The translations under genes were made by a program, and so were the position numbers. This document shows, in pieces, positions 7,388-17,041 of a stretch of DNA of 64,000 nucleotides (position 1 is its first letter; every line of letters starts with the position of its first letter). The notes under the pieces are model-generated. The model saw only the letters and a list, made by a program, of their open reading frames with translations, was not told where the DNA came from and ran no database searches. This DNA comes from CAYVQF01 sp964454015 (lineage in GTDB: Bacteria; Myxococcota_A; Bradymonadia; UBA4248), in assembly GCA_964454015.1 (NCBI GenBank), contig CAYVQF010000007.1:105061-169060 (forward strand). The letters run 5' to 3'.

Positions 7388-10153
7388 TCAGGGTCGGGGC
7401 GATGGTTCGGGTGCCGGGTGGTGTGGGCGCGCCGGTAAGGGCTGGAGAAAGGCCTGCAGGCGCGTCGCCGTCGCTTGGCACACCTGCTGCGCCGCGCGTG
7501 CCCGAATGAAACGCTGTGTTTTGTTGCGCTTGCTCTCGCTTTTGCTGTCGAGGCCGCCCATCTCGATGAGGCGCCGTAGGGCGTTCTCAAAGGTGGGCTT
7601 GGCCAGGCTCTCCTGGTACAGAATGGTGCCCTCATGATAGCGCAGGCTGCACTTCATCATGATCTCTTCGATGAAGCTCGCCTCGCTTTGCCACGCCTCG
7701 GGGGCGTGGGCAGAGGCAGAGGCGACCAGGGCATAAGCTTCGAGGAAGGTCAGCGTGAGACCACGCAAGTAGGCGATGGGGGGAGATGGCCAGGGAAGTG
7801 CCACGATGTGGTCGTTGTGGTGGCTGAGCCAACCCCGTTCGGCAAAGGAGCTCAGGATCGTCTCGACCATGTGGTCTGGGGTGTTCTCATCGCCAAAGAC
7901 GAACTCGTATTTGAAGAGCTGAGCCAGCCAGCGCAAATTTTCTCTGAGCTCTTCCACTTCTGCCCTTAGCTCGCCGTTTTCGCACATGGCCGTGGCGACG
8001 AGGGCTTCGGTGAGCAGGGTGTGAAGAACCATGTTCTTGTAGTAGGCGAGTTGGCCTCGGGCTTTCTCCGGGACCGCATAGAAGGTCGTCTCGTGTTCAC
8101 CCGTGGCGATGCGGGTGAACTCCACCAGGTTGGCGTCGGCGAAGAGGTGCAAGGCTTCATCGACCAGGTCGAGCATGGCGTGACCGAGCTCGCGGTAAAT
8201 GTCCGTGTCGTCGGGGCCGTTCGCGTCGTAGACAGGATCCACGAGGAAGAAGAGGTCGCGGCACCCCGGCTCTTGGCAGGCTTCTTCCCGCAACCTGACG
8301 CGACGGCTGGCCAGGATGGTCTGGATGGGCGGCGAGAGCCGAGCACCTTTGGCCAGCAGGAGGCTGAGGACGAAGCCGATGGCGTGGAGCATACGCTCAC
8401 GGCTGATCCGGCGCTGGGGATGGTTGAGCAAAACCATGCTCAACACCGCCGAGGTGGTCACCGTGCCCGCGCGGTTGATTTCGTGGAGGATACGGTAGCC
8501 AAGGCTCTCGACCTGGCCTTGGTCGACGAGGGCCGGCTGCGGCTGTTGCGGTGCGACGGGTGGGAAGAAGTCTGCCAGGTCCAAGGGCTCACCAAAAGTG
8601 ACGTAGAGACGCCCATAGCGGCTGGTCAGGATCTTGGTCGAGCGCAACAGATTGCCCAAGTTTTCTCGCTTTTTTTCGCCACCGACGATCTCGGCATGGT
8701 GCGCCTTGTCTTCGATGACCTTCTCGTAGGTCACGGCACACGGCACGAGTTTGATGCGGTCCACGGCCTGGTTGCAGTAGGCTTCGACGACCATTTTGAG
8801 GATGCCAAAACGCGGCGCGAGGAGTTTTCCCGTGCGGCTTCTGCCGCCTTCGATGAAGAATTCTAGGCTATGACCTGCTTGGAGGATATGGGCGATGTAG
8901 GCAGAGAGACACAGGGCGTAGACCTGATCGCCTTTGAAAGAGCGACGGATGAAGAAAGCACCGCCGCGGCGCAAGATGCCGCCGACTGGGGGGAAGTTCA
9001 GGTTCTCGCCGGCGGTGATGTGGGGCGGTGTCAGGCCGTGGAGAAAGAAGAGATAGGAGATGATGAGGTAGTCGATGTGGCTCTTATGACTGGGGACGAT
9101 GACCAAGCGCGCGTCCCGCGCTGCGGCGCGTACCTTGTCGAGGCCTTCGAGGTCGACCTCCAGGCCATCATAGATGAGGTGCCAGACCGGGGTGAGGAGG
9201 GTCGAGACAATTTTGATGGCGAGCATGGAGTGCTGCGAGGCCATGCGGTTGAGGTTGCGCCGTGCTTCCTTCTGTAAGTGTCGCAGATCGCCCTGGTTCT
9301 CCGCGGCGATACGGGCGAGTTCTTCTTGAAAAGCAGGTGCTTCCAGGATGTCGCGTTTGAGGTGGGCTGCTGAACGGTGCTTGGGTCCGACGACGGTCTC
9401 TCGTTCTTTCTCGAGGATCTCGACCAGGTGGCGCTGTAGGCTGAGGGCTGCGTCGTCCGCTGCAGGCTGGGTCGCGTGCCAGGTCCGCAGATCGATGGCT
9501 TCTCGCACCAAGACCAAAGGTGCGCCCATGGAGAAGAAGGGGCGCCACAGATTCTTCAGGACGTGCAGGAGGCGGCGCAGGAGCCCCGGCGCCTGGGGGC
9601 TGCCAAAAATGGTGGGCAGCCGGCTGGGCTCAAAGGACGCGCTGCGTCGCTCCCAGACGACGAGCATGGGGACGAGGTGGATGGGAGTCGCCGTGTCCGC
9701 GGCGAGGTCTTCCAGGGCGGTGGCCAGAAATGGTTGGCTGCTGGCGGCGCTTTGCTTCTCCGAGAAGCCGGGGCGCTCGAGAAAGAGGAGGCCGGCGCGG
9801 TGGTGATGCAGGGCGGCGAGCATTTGCTCCTTCTGGGGGCGGCGGTCGCGCCGCCGAAAGAGGAAGCGGAGCTGATCCATGAGTGGCGCGAGGTGGAGGG
9901 TGCCGGGGCCGTTGGACCAGCGCGCCAGGGGGAGGCCGTGTTTGTGGAACGCGAAGTTGAAGTAGAGGTAGTCGAAGAGACTGCGCGTTTGCAGCACGTA
10001 GAGGATGCGACTCTCGGCGGCGATGGCCCGGATCGTTGCGATCTGGCGCGGCTCGAAGGTGACCTTGTCGAAGAGCCACCACAGGAGAAGCCTGACCAGG
10101 AACATGATCCTGGTGAGCATGGTCGATGGATGGGGCCGAAGTCGTTGGGTCAT
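7388..10153 (-). CDS. plsB: Glycerol-3-phosphate 1-O-acyltransferase
   Basis: 921 residues, close to the length of the long PlsB form. It transfers an acyl group to sn-glycerol-3-phosphate, the first step of phospholipid synthesis, at the inner membrane. The four acyltransferase blocks are visible: HX4D at H356-D361 (VPSHKSHIDY), the GGAFFIRRSF block at about 397-406, FIEGGRSRTGK at about 433-443, and a following conserved Pro block (LVPCAVTYEKVIE). The N-terminal 300 residues form a second, degenerate acyltransferase-like region, as usual in PlsB. It stands alone, with no pls or fab neighbours. Confidence 0.93.
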   Translation of the reverse strand: MTQRLRPHPSTMLTRIMFLVRLLLWWLFDKVTFEPRQIATIRAIAAESRILYVLQTRSLFDYLYFNFAFHKHGLPLARWSNGPGTLHLAPLMDQLRFLFRRRDRRPQKEQMLAALHHHRAGLLFLERPGFSEKQSAASSQPFLATALEDLAADTATPIHLVPMLVVWERRSASFEPSRLPTIFGSPQAPGLLRRLLHVLKNLWRPFFSMGAPLVLVREAIDLRTWHATQPAADDAALSLQRHLVEILEKERETVVGPKHRSAAHLKRDILEAPAFQEELARIAAENQGDLRHLQKEARRNLNRMASQHSMLAIKIVSTLLTPVWHLIYDGLEVDLEGLDKVRAAARDARLVIVPSHKSHIDYLIISYLFFLHGLTPPHITAGENLNFPPVGGILRRGGAFFIRRSFKGDQVYALCLSAYIAHILQAGHSLEFFIEGGRSRTGKLLAPRFGILKMVVEAYCNQAVDRIKLVPCAVTYEKVIEDKAHHAEIVGGEKKRENLGNLLRSTKILTSRYGRLYVTFGEPLDLADFFPPVAPQQPQPALVDQGQVESLGYRILHEINRAGTVTTSAVLSMVLLNHPQRRISRERMLHAIGFVLSLLLAKGARLSPPIQTILASRRVRLREEACQEPGCRDLFFLVDPVYDANGPDDTDIYRELGHAMLDLVDEALHLFADANLVEFTRIATGEHETTFYAVPEKARGQLAYYKNMVLHTLLTEALVATAMCENGELRAEVEELRENLRWLAQLFKYEFVFGDENTPDHMVETILSSFAERGWLSHHNDHIVALPWPSPPIAYLRGLTLTFLEAYALVASASAHAPEAWQSEASFIEEIMMKCSLRYHEGTILYQESLAKPTFENALRRLIEMGGLDSKSESKRNKTQRFIRARAAQQVCQATATRLQAFLQPLPARPHHPAPEPSPRP

Positions 10154-10231
10154 GGGGGTAACGAATCTGCACGGCGCGAGAAAAGCGAGCGCCGTAGACT
10201 CGGGCCTATATGGTGTGCGCGCAAGCTGGCG

Positions 10232-11650
10232 TCAAGGCGACTTGCGCTGGCGGGTGTCGTGTGGGTCCAGTCGCGCCACAGCGGCGAGGGCTCGTTGCGC
10301 GTCCTGAGGCTGAGGGAAGAGCAGGGCAAAGCGTTCGTCTTCGTTGGTGAAGCGTTGCCACGTGGCCAGCATCTCTCCGAAGGTGTCAAAGGGATCCGCC
10401 GCACCGTTGCTGGCCACCTGGGCGACCAAAGCGCCGGCAATCATCCAGGCCACGGCGGCGAAAGGGGAAGGAAAGCGGAGCGCTTCGCGTAGCCACAGGT
10501 GGCGGCGTATCAGCTCCAAGACGTAGCGTTCGCTGCGGGGATCGAAGGCGATGAGGCCAGTGGGTGGCTTGGCGACATAGGCGCTGAAGTGTGCATGCCA
10601 CTTGCGAAAGGTGTCGGCGAGGGCGCCGTGGCTTTCCAGGATGAAGGAGAGGAAGGATGGGCTCAGGTCTTGCGCCGCCAGCCGTTGGAGGGCGGTGTGG
10701 AAGTGGGCCAGTGCCTGGGGGGTGAACCGGCTCGGCTGAGCGGTAGCGTTGGGTTCATCGCCAAGCATGAGGGCGGCCAAGCCGCTCAGACTCGCCTCTC
10801 GAGTGGCGAGGTAGTCCAAGACGCGTGCCTCCGTGCTGAGGAAACGGGCTCGGCGTTGGCGGGTCGGGGCATCGGGGCGTTGGAAGGGCAAGGTGTCGAA
10901 GGGGGCGTGGTAGACGGTGAAGGTCGGAAGGGAGCGGAGTGACTCGGGGAGGGTAGCCCGCAGGGGAGGACCGTAGGTGGGCTGCCATTGACGGTGATGG
11001 CGAAAACAGTGGTTGGCGAGGCCGAGTCGCAGGCCCTCCTCGGTGTAGACTCTGACGTAGGGAAAGGTTTGACAGATCGATGGCTTGGCCTCCATGCCCG
11101 CGGTGCGATGGATGGCGCACAGGCCGTCATGGTCGAGGAAAATGCAGCGTCCCTCGCAGAGGTTGAGGTGGAGGCCGGGCTGGTCAGGGACGGTGACGAT
11201 GGGCTGCTGGTCCTGGAGGCGTGGGCGGGTCTGGGCCAGGGTGTCGTAGAGGTCAAAGATCCGTTGCGCTTCACCTGTGGCCAGGGGGCCAATGAGCTGT
11301 CCTTGGCAGGAGCGTCCGCAGGCCTCACAGTCGTGTTGGGTGCCGGGCAGTATTTGATGTTCGAGGGCGTGGGCTGGACGCAGGCGCGCAAAACCCAGTT
11401 GAAAGAGCTGGGTGACGAGGTGGTCCAAGAAGCCTGCTGGTGCCTCGATGCCGAGGCGCTGCGCGCGGAGGTCGACGTTTTGCACCGAGGCACGCCCATC
11501 CATGAGCATGACCATGAGGACCCCAACGGGAGCGAGGCGCATGGTGCGGGGCTGGTGGGGGCGCTCGAGGGTGTAGAGCAGTCCTTGTGGCTCGATGTGC
11601 TCCCAGCGGAGCCTGAGATCGGGTTCGAGACACGGGCATTGATGAAGCAT
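10232..11650 (-). CDS. YkgJ/FliB-type cysteine-cluster protein with an N-terminal winged-helix-like domain
   Basis: 472 residues. Residues 108-115 (CEACGRSC) and 165-193 (CEGRCIFLDHDGLC, then Cys193 before QTFPY) form the Cys cluster of the YkgJ/FliB family, thought to bind a metal or Fe-S centre; FliB members methylate lysines of flagellin. Upstream, residues 15-88 look like a small winged-helix unit (strands, then MRLAPVGVLMVMLMDGRAS and two helices), a layout reminiscent of PqqD-like RiPP recognition elements. The C-terminal 250 residues are helical and unassigned. No flagellar or RiPP genes lie beside it. Confidence 0.7.
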   Translation of the reverse strand: MLHQCPCLEPDLRLRWEHIEPQGLLYTLERPHQPRTMRLAPVGVLMVMLMDGRASVQNVDLRAQRLGIEAPAGFLDHLVTQLFQLGFARLRPAHALEHQILPGTQHDCEACGRSCQGQLIGPLATGEAQRIFDLYDTLAQTRPRLQDQQPIVTVPDQPGLHLNLCEGRCIFLDHDGLCAIHRTAGMEAKPSICQTFPYVRVYTEEGLRLGLANHCFRHHRQWQPTYGPPLRATLPESLRSLPTFTVYHAPFDTLPFQRPDAPTRQRRARFLSTEARVLDYLATREASLSGLAALMLGDEPNATAQPSRFTPQALAHFHTALQRLAAQDLSPSFLSFILESHGALADTFRKWHAHFSAYVAKPPTGLIAFDPRSERYVLELIRRHLWLREALRFPSPFAAVAWMIAGALVAQVASNGAADPFDTFGEMLATWQRFTNEDERFALLFPQPQDAQRALAAVARLDPHDTRQRKSP

Positions 11651-11762
11651 GGTCTACCTGACAAGCGGGGCAAAGAGACCACGGGTAGCGCTGGCCTCGT
11701 TGAGCAAGGGTGCTGCCAGCATAGAGCAGGCCCCGTCGGGAGTGAAGCCGAGCGAGATGTGC

Positions 11763-12977
11763 TTAGGTCCTGAAAGGCTGACTGGGCGCCACCAAGAGAG
11801 CCTCGAGTGCGAGGGCGTGGCTGGGCATGGTGTCGATGACCTTGGCGAAGACGCTCTGGTGCCAGTCGCGGAGCCCATCCTCGTCCATGGGGCGCTGTTG
11901 TTCTTGTTGGTGGCCCATGGCGATGGCCACGCGCCAGTCTACGGCTGGAATGGAGCGGAAGACCTCGACCGCTTGGGGGTCGAACTGGACGCCAGCCATG
12001 CGCTGGACCTCTTCACTGGCGACCTCGAAGCTCAAGGCCTTGCGATAGGGGCGATCACTGGTCATGGCGTCAACGGCATCGGCGATGGCGAAGAGGCGCG
12101 CGCCAAGGTGAATGGCTTCGCCTTCCAGGCCATGGGGGTAGCCCTTGCCATCAAAGCGCTCGTGGTGTTCGCAGACGATGTGGTTGGCACCGGCGAGGAA
12201 GTCGATGCTGCCGATGAGGCGATGGCCGATGCTGGGGTGGTTGCGCATGATTTCCCACTCAGCGTCGTTGAGGGGACCAGGCTTGAGCATGATGGCGTCG
12301 GGGATCCCAATTTTTCCGATGTCGTGCAGCAGGGCGCCGCGCTGAATGTCGTCGAGGGCATCGCCAGCGATGCCCATACGAACGGCCATGGCGCGGGTGT
12401 AGAGGGCGACCCGGCGGCAGTGGAACTGGGTCTCCGTATCGCGCAGCTCGAGGGCTGAGAGCAAGCCGTTGAGCAGGGCCAGGGTGCGGGCCTGCACTTG
12501 GTCCTGGAGATCTTGGTTGAGTCGTTGCAGCGTGCGGTTGTGGTTCAGGACCTGGGCTTCGAGCTCCCGGTTGCGGTGGCTGAGGCGAATGTGCTGGGCC
12601 AGGTTGTCCATGAGGGCGTTGAGGTGGGTGGCGTTGATGGGCTTGTGCAGCAGGTGGGCGACCTGGGCTTCATTGACGGCGCGGACCATGGCTTGGGTGT
12701 CAGCGTAGGCGGTGATGAGCACCCGCAGGCACTGTGGCGCCAATTCTTTGAGGGACGCGAGGAAGGTGATGCCATCACAGGCCGCGTGGAGCTGGTAATC
12801 GGCGAGGACGATGTCAAAGTGCTGAGTCTGCACCAGGTCCTGGGCCGCCTCGACCTGGTCGGTGATGGTCACGGCGAAGCGGGTGGCGTCGAGCATGCGC
12901 TGCAGGGCCCGGAGCAAGCGGGGGTCGTCATCGAGGATCAGTACCTGCAGGGGCCTGGTGATTGGTGGTGTCATCAT
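11763..12977 (-). CDS. Response regulator with HD-GYP output domain (putative c-di-GMP phosphodiesterase)
   Basis: 404 residues from the double ATG at 12974-12977; the frame is open further upstream but homology begins here. The receiver domain has VLILDDDP, phosphoacceptor Asp in FDIVLADYQL, VLITAY and HKP. A short coiled-coil-like linker (RNRELEAQVLNHNRTLQRL) leads to an HD-GYP domain with HCRRVALYTRAM, LLHDIGKIGIPD, MRNHPSIGH, HHERFDGKGYP and FAIADAVDAM. All catalytic His/Asp and the GYP residues are intact, so it probably hydrolyses c-di-GMP. No cognate kinase or GGDEF protein is in the window. Confidence 0.9.
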   Translation of the reverse strand: MMTPPITRPLQVLILDDDPRLLRALQRMLDATRFAVTITDQVEAAQDLVQTQHFDIVLADYQLHAACDGITFLASLKELAPQCLRVLITAYADTQAMVRAVNEAQVAHLLHKPINATHLNALMDNLAQHIRLSHRNRELEAQVLNHNRTLQRLNQDLQDQVQARTLALLNGLLSALELRDTETQFHCRRVALYTRAMAVRMGIAGDALDDIQRGALLHDIGKIGIPDAIMLKPGPLNDAEWEIMRNHPSIGHRLIGSIDFLAGANHIVCEHHERFDGKGYPHGLEGEAIHLGARLFAIADAVDAMTSDRPYRKALSFEVASEEVQRMAGVQFDPQAVEVFRSIPAVDWRVAIAMGHQQEQQRPMDEDGLRDWHQSVFAKVIDTMPSHALALEALLVAPSQPFRT

Positions 12978-13237
12978 GCGGGTACTTGCGTGGCGGCCTG
13001 GTTGCAGAAGCGAGGGGGCGTCCGGCTGGCATCTTCGAGGCGAGAGCGTCTGCAGATGGCCATTCGTCCCTCCGCTGTGAGCATCATGCGTGAGTGTAAC
13101 CGATGGCGCACGCATCTATTCGCGCTTTCGAGGTGCCGGCGTGGGTGGAAAAAAGCCGTCGCTCCCCTTGCCACTGCGATCGGTCGATGGGAGTCTAGGC
13201 GCGGGTCGTGCTTTGGACGGGCTCGTGGAGGGAAGCT

Positions 13238-16200
13238 GTGGACCGCTCTTTCGTACATTTGCATCTTCATACGCAGTACAGCCTGCTGGACAGCGCCATT
13301 CGTATCGAGGCGCTGGTTCCCCATGTGGTTCAGCAGGGTTTCTCTGCGGTTGCGATGACCGATCATGCCAACCTCTTTGGAGCCATTGAGTTTTATACAC
13401 GCTGTAAGAAGGCGGGTATCAAGCCAATCATCGGCATCGAGCTGAACATTATCGACGGAGAGCTAGGAGAGCGTCGCAGCCAGCGAGCATATCACCTCAC
13501 GGTGTTGGCTCGCAACCACGAAGGTTACCGAAATCTCATGGCTTTGATTTCCCGGGGCTATTTGGATGGATATGAAGCGGCGACCAACACGGCCTATGTG
13601 AATGGGGCGCTGCTGGACGCCTACCGGGGTGGATTGATTGCCTTATCGGGGGATTTGGGGGGGCAGATCCCGCAGGCGATCCTGCGCAATGAGGAGGACG
13701 AGGCCCATCGTTTGGCCGGGGAGTTAGGTGAAATCTATGGCCAAGACGGCTTCTATCTCGAGGTGATGGCGAATCAGCTCACCGAGCAGAAGCGGGTCAA
13801 CGCGGCGCTCAAACGCATGAGCCAAGTGACGGGGATTCCCCTGGTGGCGACCAATGATTGTCACTATTTGACGCAGAAGGAGGCCCAAGCGCATGGCATC
13901 CTGATGTGTATCCAGCTTCAGAAGAGCGTGGCGGCGGACAGCGTCATGGCGCATGGGATCGAGGACTTCTACGTCAAGTCCGCCGAGGAGATGTGGAGCT
14001 TCTTCGCCGATGTGCCCGAGGCGTGCGCCAACACCGTCAAGATCGCCGATTCGGTGGAAGTGGAGATTCCCCTTGGGCACAACTACCTGCCGCAGTTCAA
14101 GGTCCCAGAGGCCTACATCGCGGCGCATGATCTGCGCTCTGCCGATGCGCAGATGGACCACTATTTCGCTGAGCTGGCGCGGCAGGGGCTGCGGGAGCGT
14201 CTCGCCCATTTCGCGCGTCTGGGGCGGGAGGTGGATGAGGGGCCCTATTGGGAGCGCCTCGAGGTAGAGATCGGGGTCATCCAGCAGATGACCTTTTCGG
14301 GTTATTTTTTAATTGTTTGGGACTTCATCAATTGGGCCAAGGAGCATGGGATCCCCGTGGGCCCTGGCCGCGGCAGTGGCGCGGGCTCTTTGGTGGCCTA
14401 TAGCTTGCGGATCACCGACGTCGATCCCTTGCAGTACGCCCTGCTCTTCGAGCGCTTCCTCAACCCCGAGCGGGTCAGCATGCCTGACTTCGACATCGAC
14501 TTCTGCATGAACCGGCGCGGGGAGGTGATCTCCTATGTGACGCAGAAATATGGGGTAAACAACGTCGGCCAGATCGCGACCTTTGGTTCTCTCAAGGCGC
14601 GGGCTTGCCTGAAGGATGTGGGCCGGGCGCTGAATTTCACCTACGCCGAGACGGATCGTTTGGCCAAGGCGGTGCCAGAGCAGCTCAACATCACGTTGGC
14701 TCAGGCGCTGGCGCAGGAGCCCAAGCTGCGCGCCGCCGTGGAGAGCGATCCTCGCATTCGCCAACTCTACGACATCGCCCTCCAGCTCGAGGGGCTCTAC
14801 CGGCAGGCAGGCATGCACGCCGCAGGGATCGTCATTTCAGAGGAGGTGCTCTGGCATTACGTGCCCGTGTTCCGGGGGGCCAACGGTGAAATCGTCACCC
14901 AGTACGCCAAGAACGAGGTCGAGGAAGCGGGCCTGGTCAAGTTCGATTTCTTGGGACTCAAGACCCTCACGGTGATCGCCGAAGCGGTGCGGATGATCAA
15001 CGCGCAACGCCAGGCCAGTGGCCAAGAGGCCTTCGAGCTCGACGCCATTCCCATGGACGACCGGGAGGTCTTTCGGTTGATCAGCGAGGGTCGCACCACG
15101 GGCGTCTTTCAGTTGGAGTCGAGTGGATTCAGGGAATTGCTGACCAAGCTGCGTCCCGATTGTTTCGAGGACATTGTCGCCGCCGTGGCCCTCTATCGAC
15201 CGGGTCCCCTGGGCTCGGGCATGGTCGATCAGTTCATCGCTTGCAAGCATGGCCAGCGCGAGGTGGTCTATCCCCACCCCTGGCTGGAAGAGATCCTGCG
15301 TGAGACCTACGGCGTGATTGTGTACCAGGAGCAGGTCATGCAGGCGGCGCAGAAGATCGGCGGCTACACCTTGGGCGGTGCCGATATCATGCGGCGCGCC
15401 ATGGGGAAGAAGAAGGCCGAAGAGATGGCCAAGCAGCGCCAGGTCTTTGTCGACGGTGCGCGCCGCTTGCAGGTCGATCCCCAACTGGCGGGCGAGATCT
15501 TTGACAACATCGAGAAGTTTGCCGGCTACGGCTTCAATAAGAGCCACAGCGCGGCTTATGCGCTGATTTCCTACCAGACGGCCTACCTCAAAGCCCATTT
15601 CCCCGTGGAATTCACGGCGGCGACCCTCACCTGTGACCGGGAAAACACGGACAAGGTGGTGCGCACCATCTACGACGCGCGCGCCAATGGCATCGCCGTG
15701 CTGCCCCCCGATGTGAATGCTTCGCAGCGCGATTTTTCGGTGCACCACGGCAAGGTGCGTTTTGGGCTTGGGGCGGTCAAGGGGATCGGTGAGGGGGCGA
15801 TCGAGAGCATCCTCGAGGCGCGCGTCAGTGAGCCTTTCGAGGGCCTCTTCGACTTCTGTCGTCGGGTGGACTTGCGGCGCGTCAACAGGCGGGTGCTGGA
15901 GGCGCTGGTCAAATGTGGGGCCTTCGACACGACTTGGCCCGAAGCCCTCCAAGGGGTGCGCGCCATCGGTGAGGCCAGGGCGCGGATGTTCGCGGCCATC
16001 TCTTCAGCCATCGAACGTGGCCAGAAAGCCCAGAGTGAGCGCGACGGCGGCCAGACCTCCCTCTTCGACATCTTCGCCGCTGCGGACGATGACGACGCGC
16101 TCGGCGGAGAGTCCTACCCCCAGGCCGATGCCTGGGACGATCGCATGGTGTTGAGTCTGGAGAAGGACGCCTTGGGCTTCTTTGTCTCTGGCCACCCCCT

Positions 16201-16795
16201 CGACCGCTACGCCACAGAGATTTCCATCTACACCCAGGTCAACTCGACCCATGTGGGCGGCCTCTCCCACGGGACGGAGCTGAGCCTGGTTGGCGTCGTG
16301 GCTGCCTTGCGCGAAAAGGCGGTCAAGCGGGGTGATGGGCGGATGGCATTTCTCACCCTCGACGACAAAGTCGGCCAAGTGGAGGTGATTTGTTTCCCCA
16401 GAGTTTTTGCCGAATGTGAAGACGCCATTCGCAGCGATCTGCCCCTGCTGGTGAGCGGCAGGGTGTCCGTCGAGGGCGATGAGGGCGCGCCTGTGACCCG
16501 CATCCGGGCGGAGTCGGTGAAGGTCCTGGCGGATGCGCGCCAGCAACGGGTGGGCCACGTCCTCTTTCAGATCGCCGCCGATACGGCTGGGCCCGACGTG
16601 GTGGCCCACTTGGCGACGCTGATCGATGGCCACCCGGGTCCGTGCAGCACTTTCTTGCGCATCACCTGGGCTGGACTGGGTTCGGCGACGCTGCCCCTGG
16701 GCGCCCAGGCCCAGGTGGCCGTGAGCGATGAGCTCATTCAGTTGGCCAACCAGGTTCTGGGTGAAGGCAGCGTCAAGTTGGCCGTGCGCGCCTAG
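13238..16795 (+). CDS. dnaE: DNA polymerase III alpha subunit
   Basis: 1185 residues, the usual DnaE length. The GTG at 13238 is chosen because GGAGGGA sits six bases upstream and the PHP domain begins at once with FVHLHLHTQYSLLDS. The polymerase core contains PDFDIDF with Asp417, Asp419 and Asp421 as catalytic metal ligands, GPGRGSGAGSLVAYSL, and a FNKSHSAAYALISYQTAYLK block. An OB-fold (LSLVGVVAALREKAVKRGDG) and a tail domain finish the protein. It is the replicative polymerase of the holoenzyme. The gene is monocistronic, divergent from the HD-GYP gene. Confidence 0.97.
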   Translation: MDRSFVHLHLHTQYSLLDSAIRIEALVPHVVQQGFSAVAMTDHANLFGAIEFYTRCKKAGIKPIIGIELNIIDGELGERRSQRAYHLTVLARNHEGYRNLMALISRGYLDGYEAATNTAYVNGALLDAYRGGLIALSGDLGGQIPQAILRNEEDEAHRLAGELGEIYGQDGFYLEVMANQLTEQKRVNAALKRMSQVTGIPLVATNDCHYLTQKEAQAHGILMCIQLQKSVAADSVMAHGIEDFYVKSAEEMWSFFADVPEACANTVKIADSVEVEIPLGHNYLPQFKVPEAYIAAHDLRSADAQMDHYFAELARQGLRERLAHFARLGREVDEGPYWERLEVEIGVIQQMTFSGYFLIVWDFINWAKEHGIPVGPGRGSGAGSLVAYSLRITDVDPLQYALLFERFLNPERVSMPDFDIDFCMNRRGEVISYVTQKYGVNNVGQIATFGSLKARACLKDVGRALNFTYAETDRLAKAVPEQLNITLAQALAQEPKLRAAVESDPRIRQLYDIALQLEGLYRQAGMHAAGIVISEEVLWHYVPVFRGANGEIVTQYAKNEVEEAGLVKFDFLGLKTLTVIAEAVRMINAQRQASGQEAFELDAIPMDDREVFRLISEGRTTGVFQLESSGFRELLTKLRPDCFEDIVAAVALYRPGPLGSGMVDQFIACKHGQREVVYPHPWLEEILRETYGVIVYQEQVMQAAQKIGGYTLGGADIMRRAMGKKKAEEMAKQRQVFVDGARRLQVDPQLAGEIFDNIEKFAGYGFNKSHSAAYALISYQTAYLKAHFPVEFTAATLTCDRENTDKVVRTIYDARANGIAVLPPDVNASQRDFSVHHGKVRFGLGAVKGIGEGAIESILEARVSEPFEGLFDFCRRVDLRRVNRRVLEALVKCGAFDTTWPEALQGVRAIGEARARMFAAISSAIERGQKAQSERDGGQTSLFDIFAAADDDDALGGESYPQADAWDDRMVLSLEKDALGFFVSGHPLDRYATEISIYTQVNSTHVGGLSHGTELSLVGVVAALREKAVKRGDGRMAFLTLDDKVGQVEVICFPRVFAECEDAIRSDLPLLVSGRVSVEGDEGAPVTRIRAESVKVLADARQQRVGHVLFQIAADTAGPDVVAHLATLIDGHPGPCSTFLRITWAGLGSATLPLGAQAQVAVSDELIQLANQVLGEGSVKLAVRA

Positions 16796-16867
16796 CCCCG
16801 TGGCTTGCGCGCGCTGCGTCTGGGGCGCCCGGGTCGAGCATCCCGCGGGCAATGGGTGGTCATGATC

Positions 16868-16896
16868 TTGTGCCAGTGGTGAAGCGGTGCTATTGT
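16868..16896 (+). promoter_or_regulatory. Candidate sigma-70 promoter
   Basis: TTGTGC (16868-16873) and TATTGT (16891-16896) are separated by 17 bases, in the 246-bp gap between dnaE and the next plus-strand gene. Three of six and four of six consensus matches respectively. It would start transcription near 16903. Confidence 0.35.
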
Positions 16897-17041
16897 CCCG
16901 CCAGTGTAGTTGTTGGTCACCGGCTCTGAGGGCCGATGGCTGGGCGCCTTCGCCGCGATGAGGGGCGAAGTGATTGGCAGCGGGTGCGCTTTCGGTCCTG
17001 ATGTGTTCGGCCGAGTGAGCAAGCGGAGACTGCGCGGCTTG

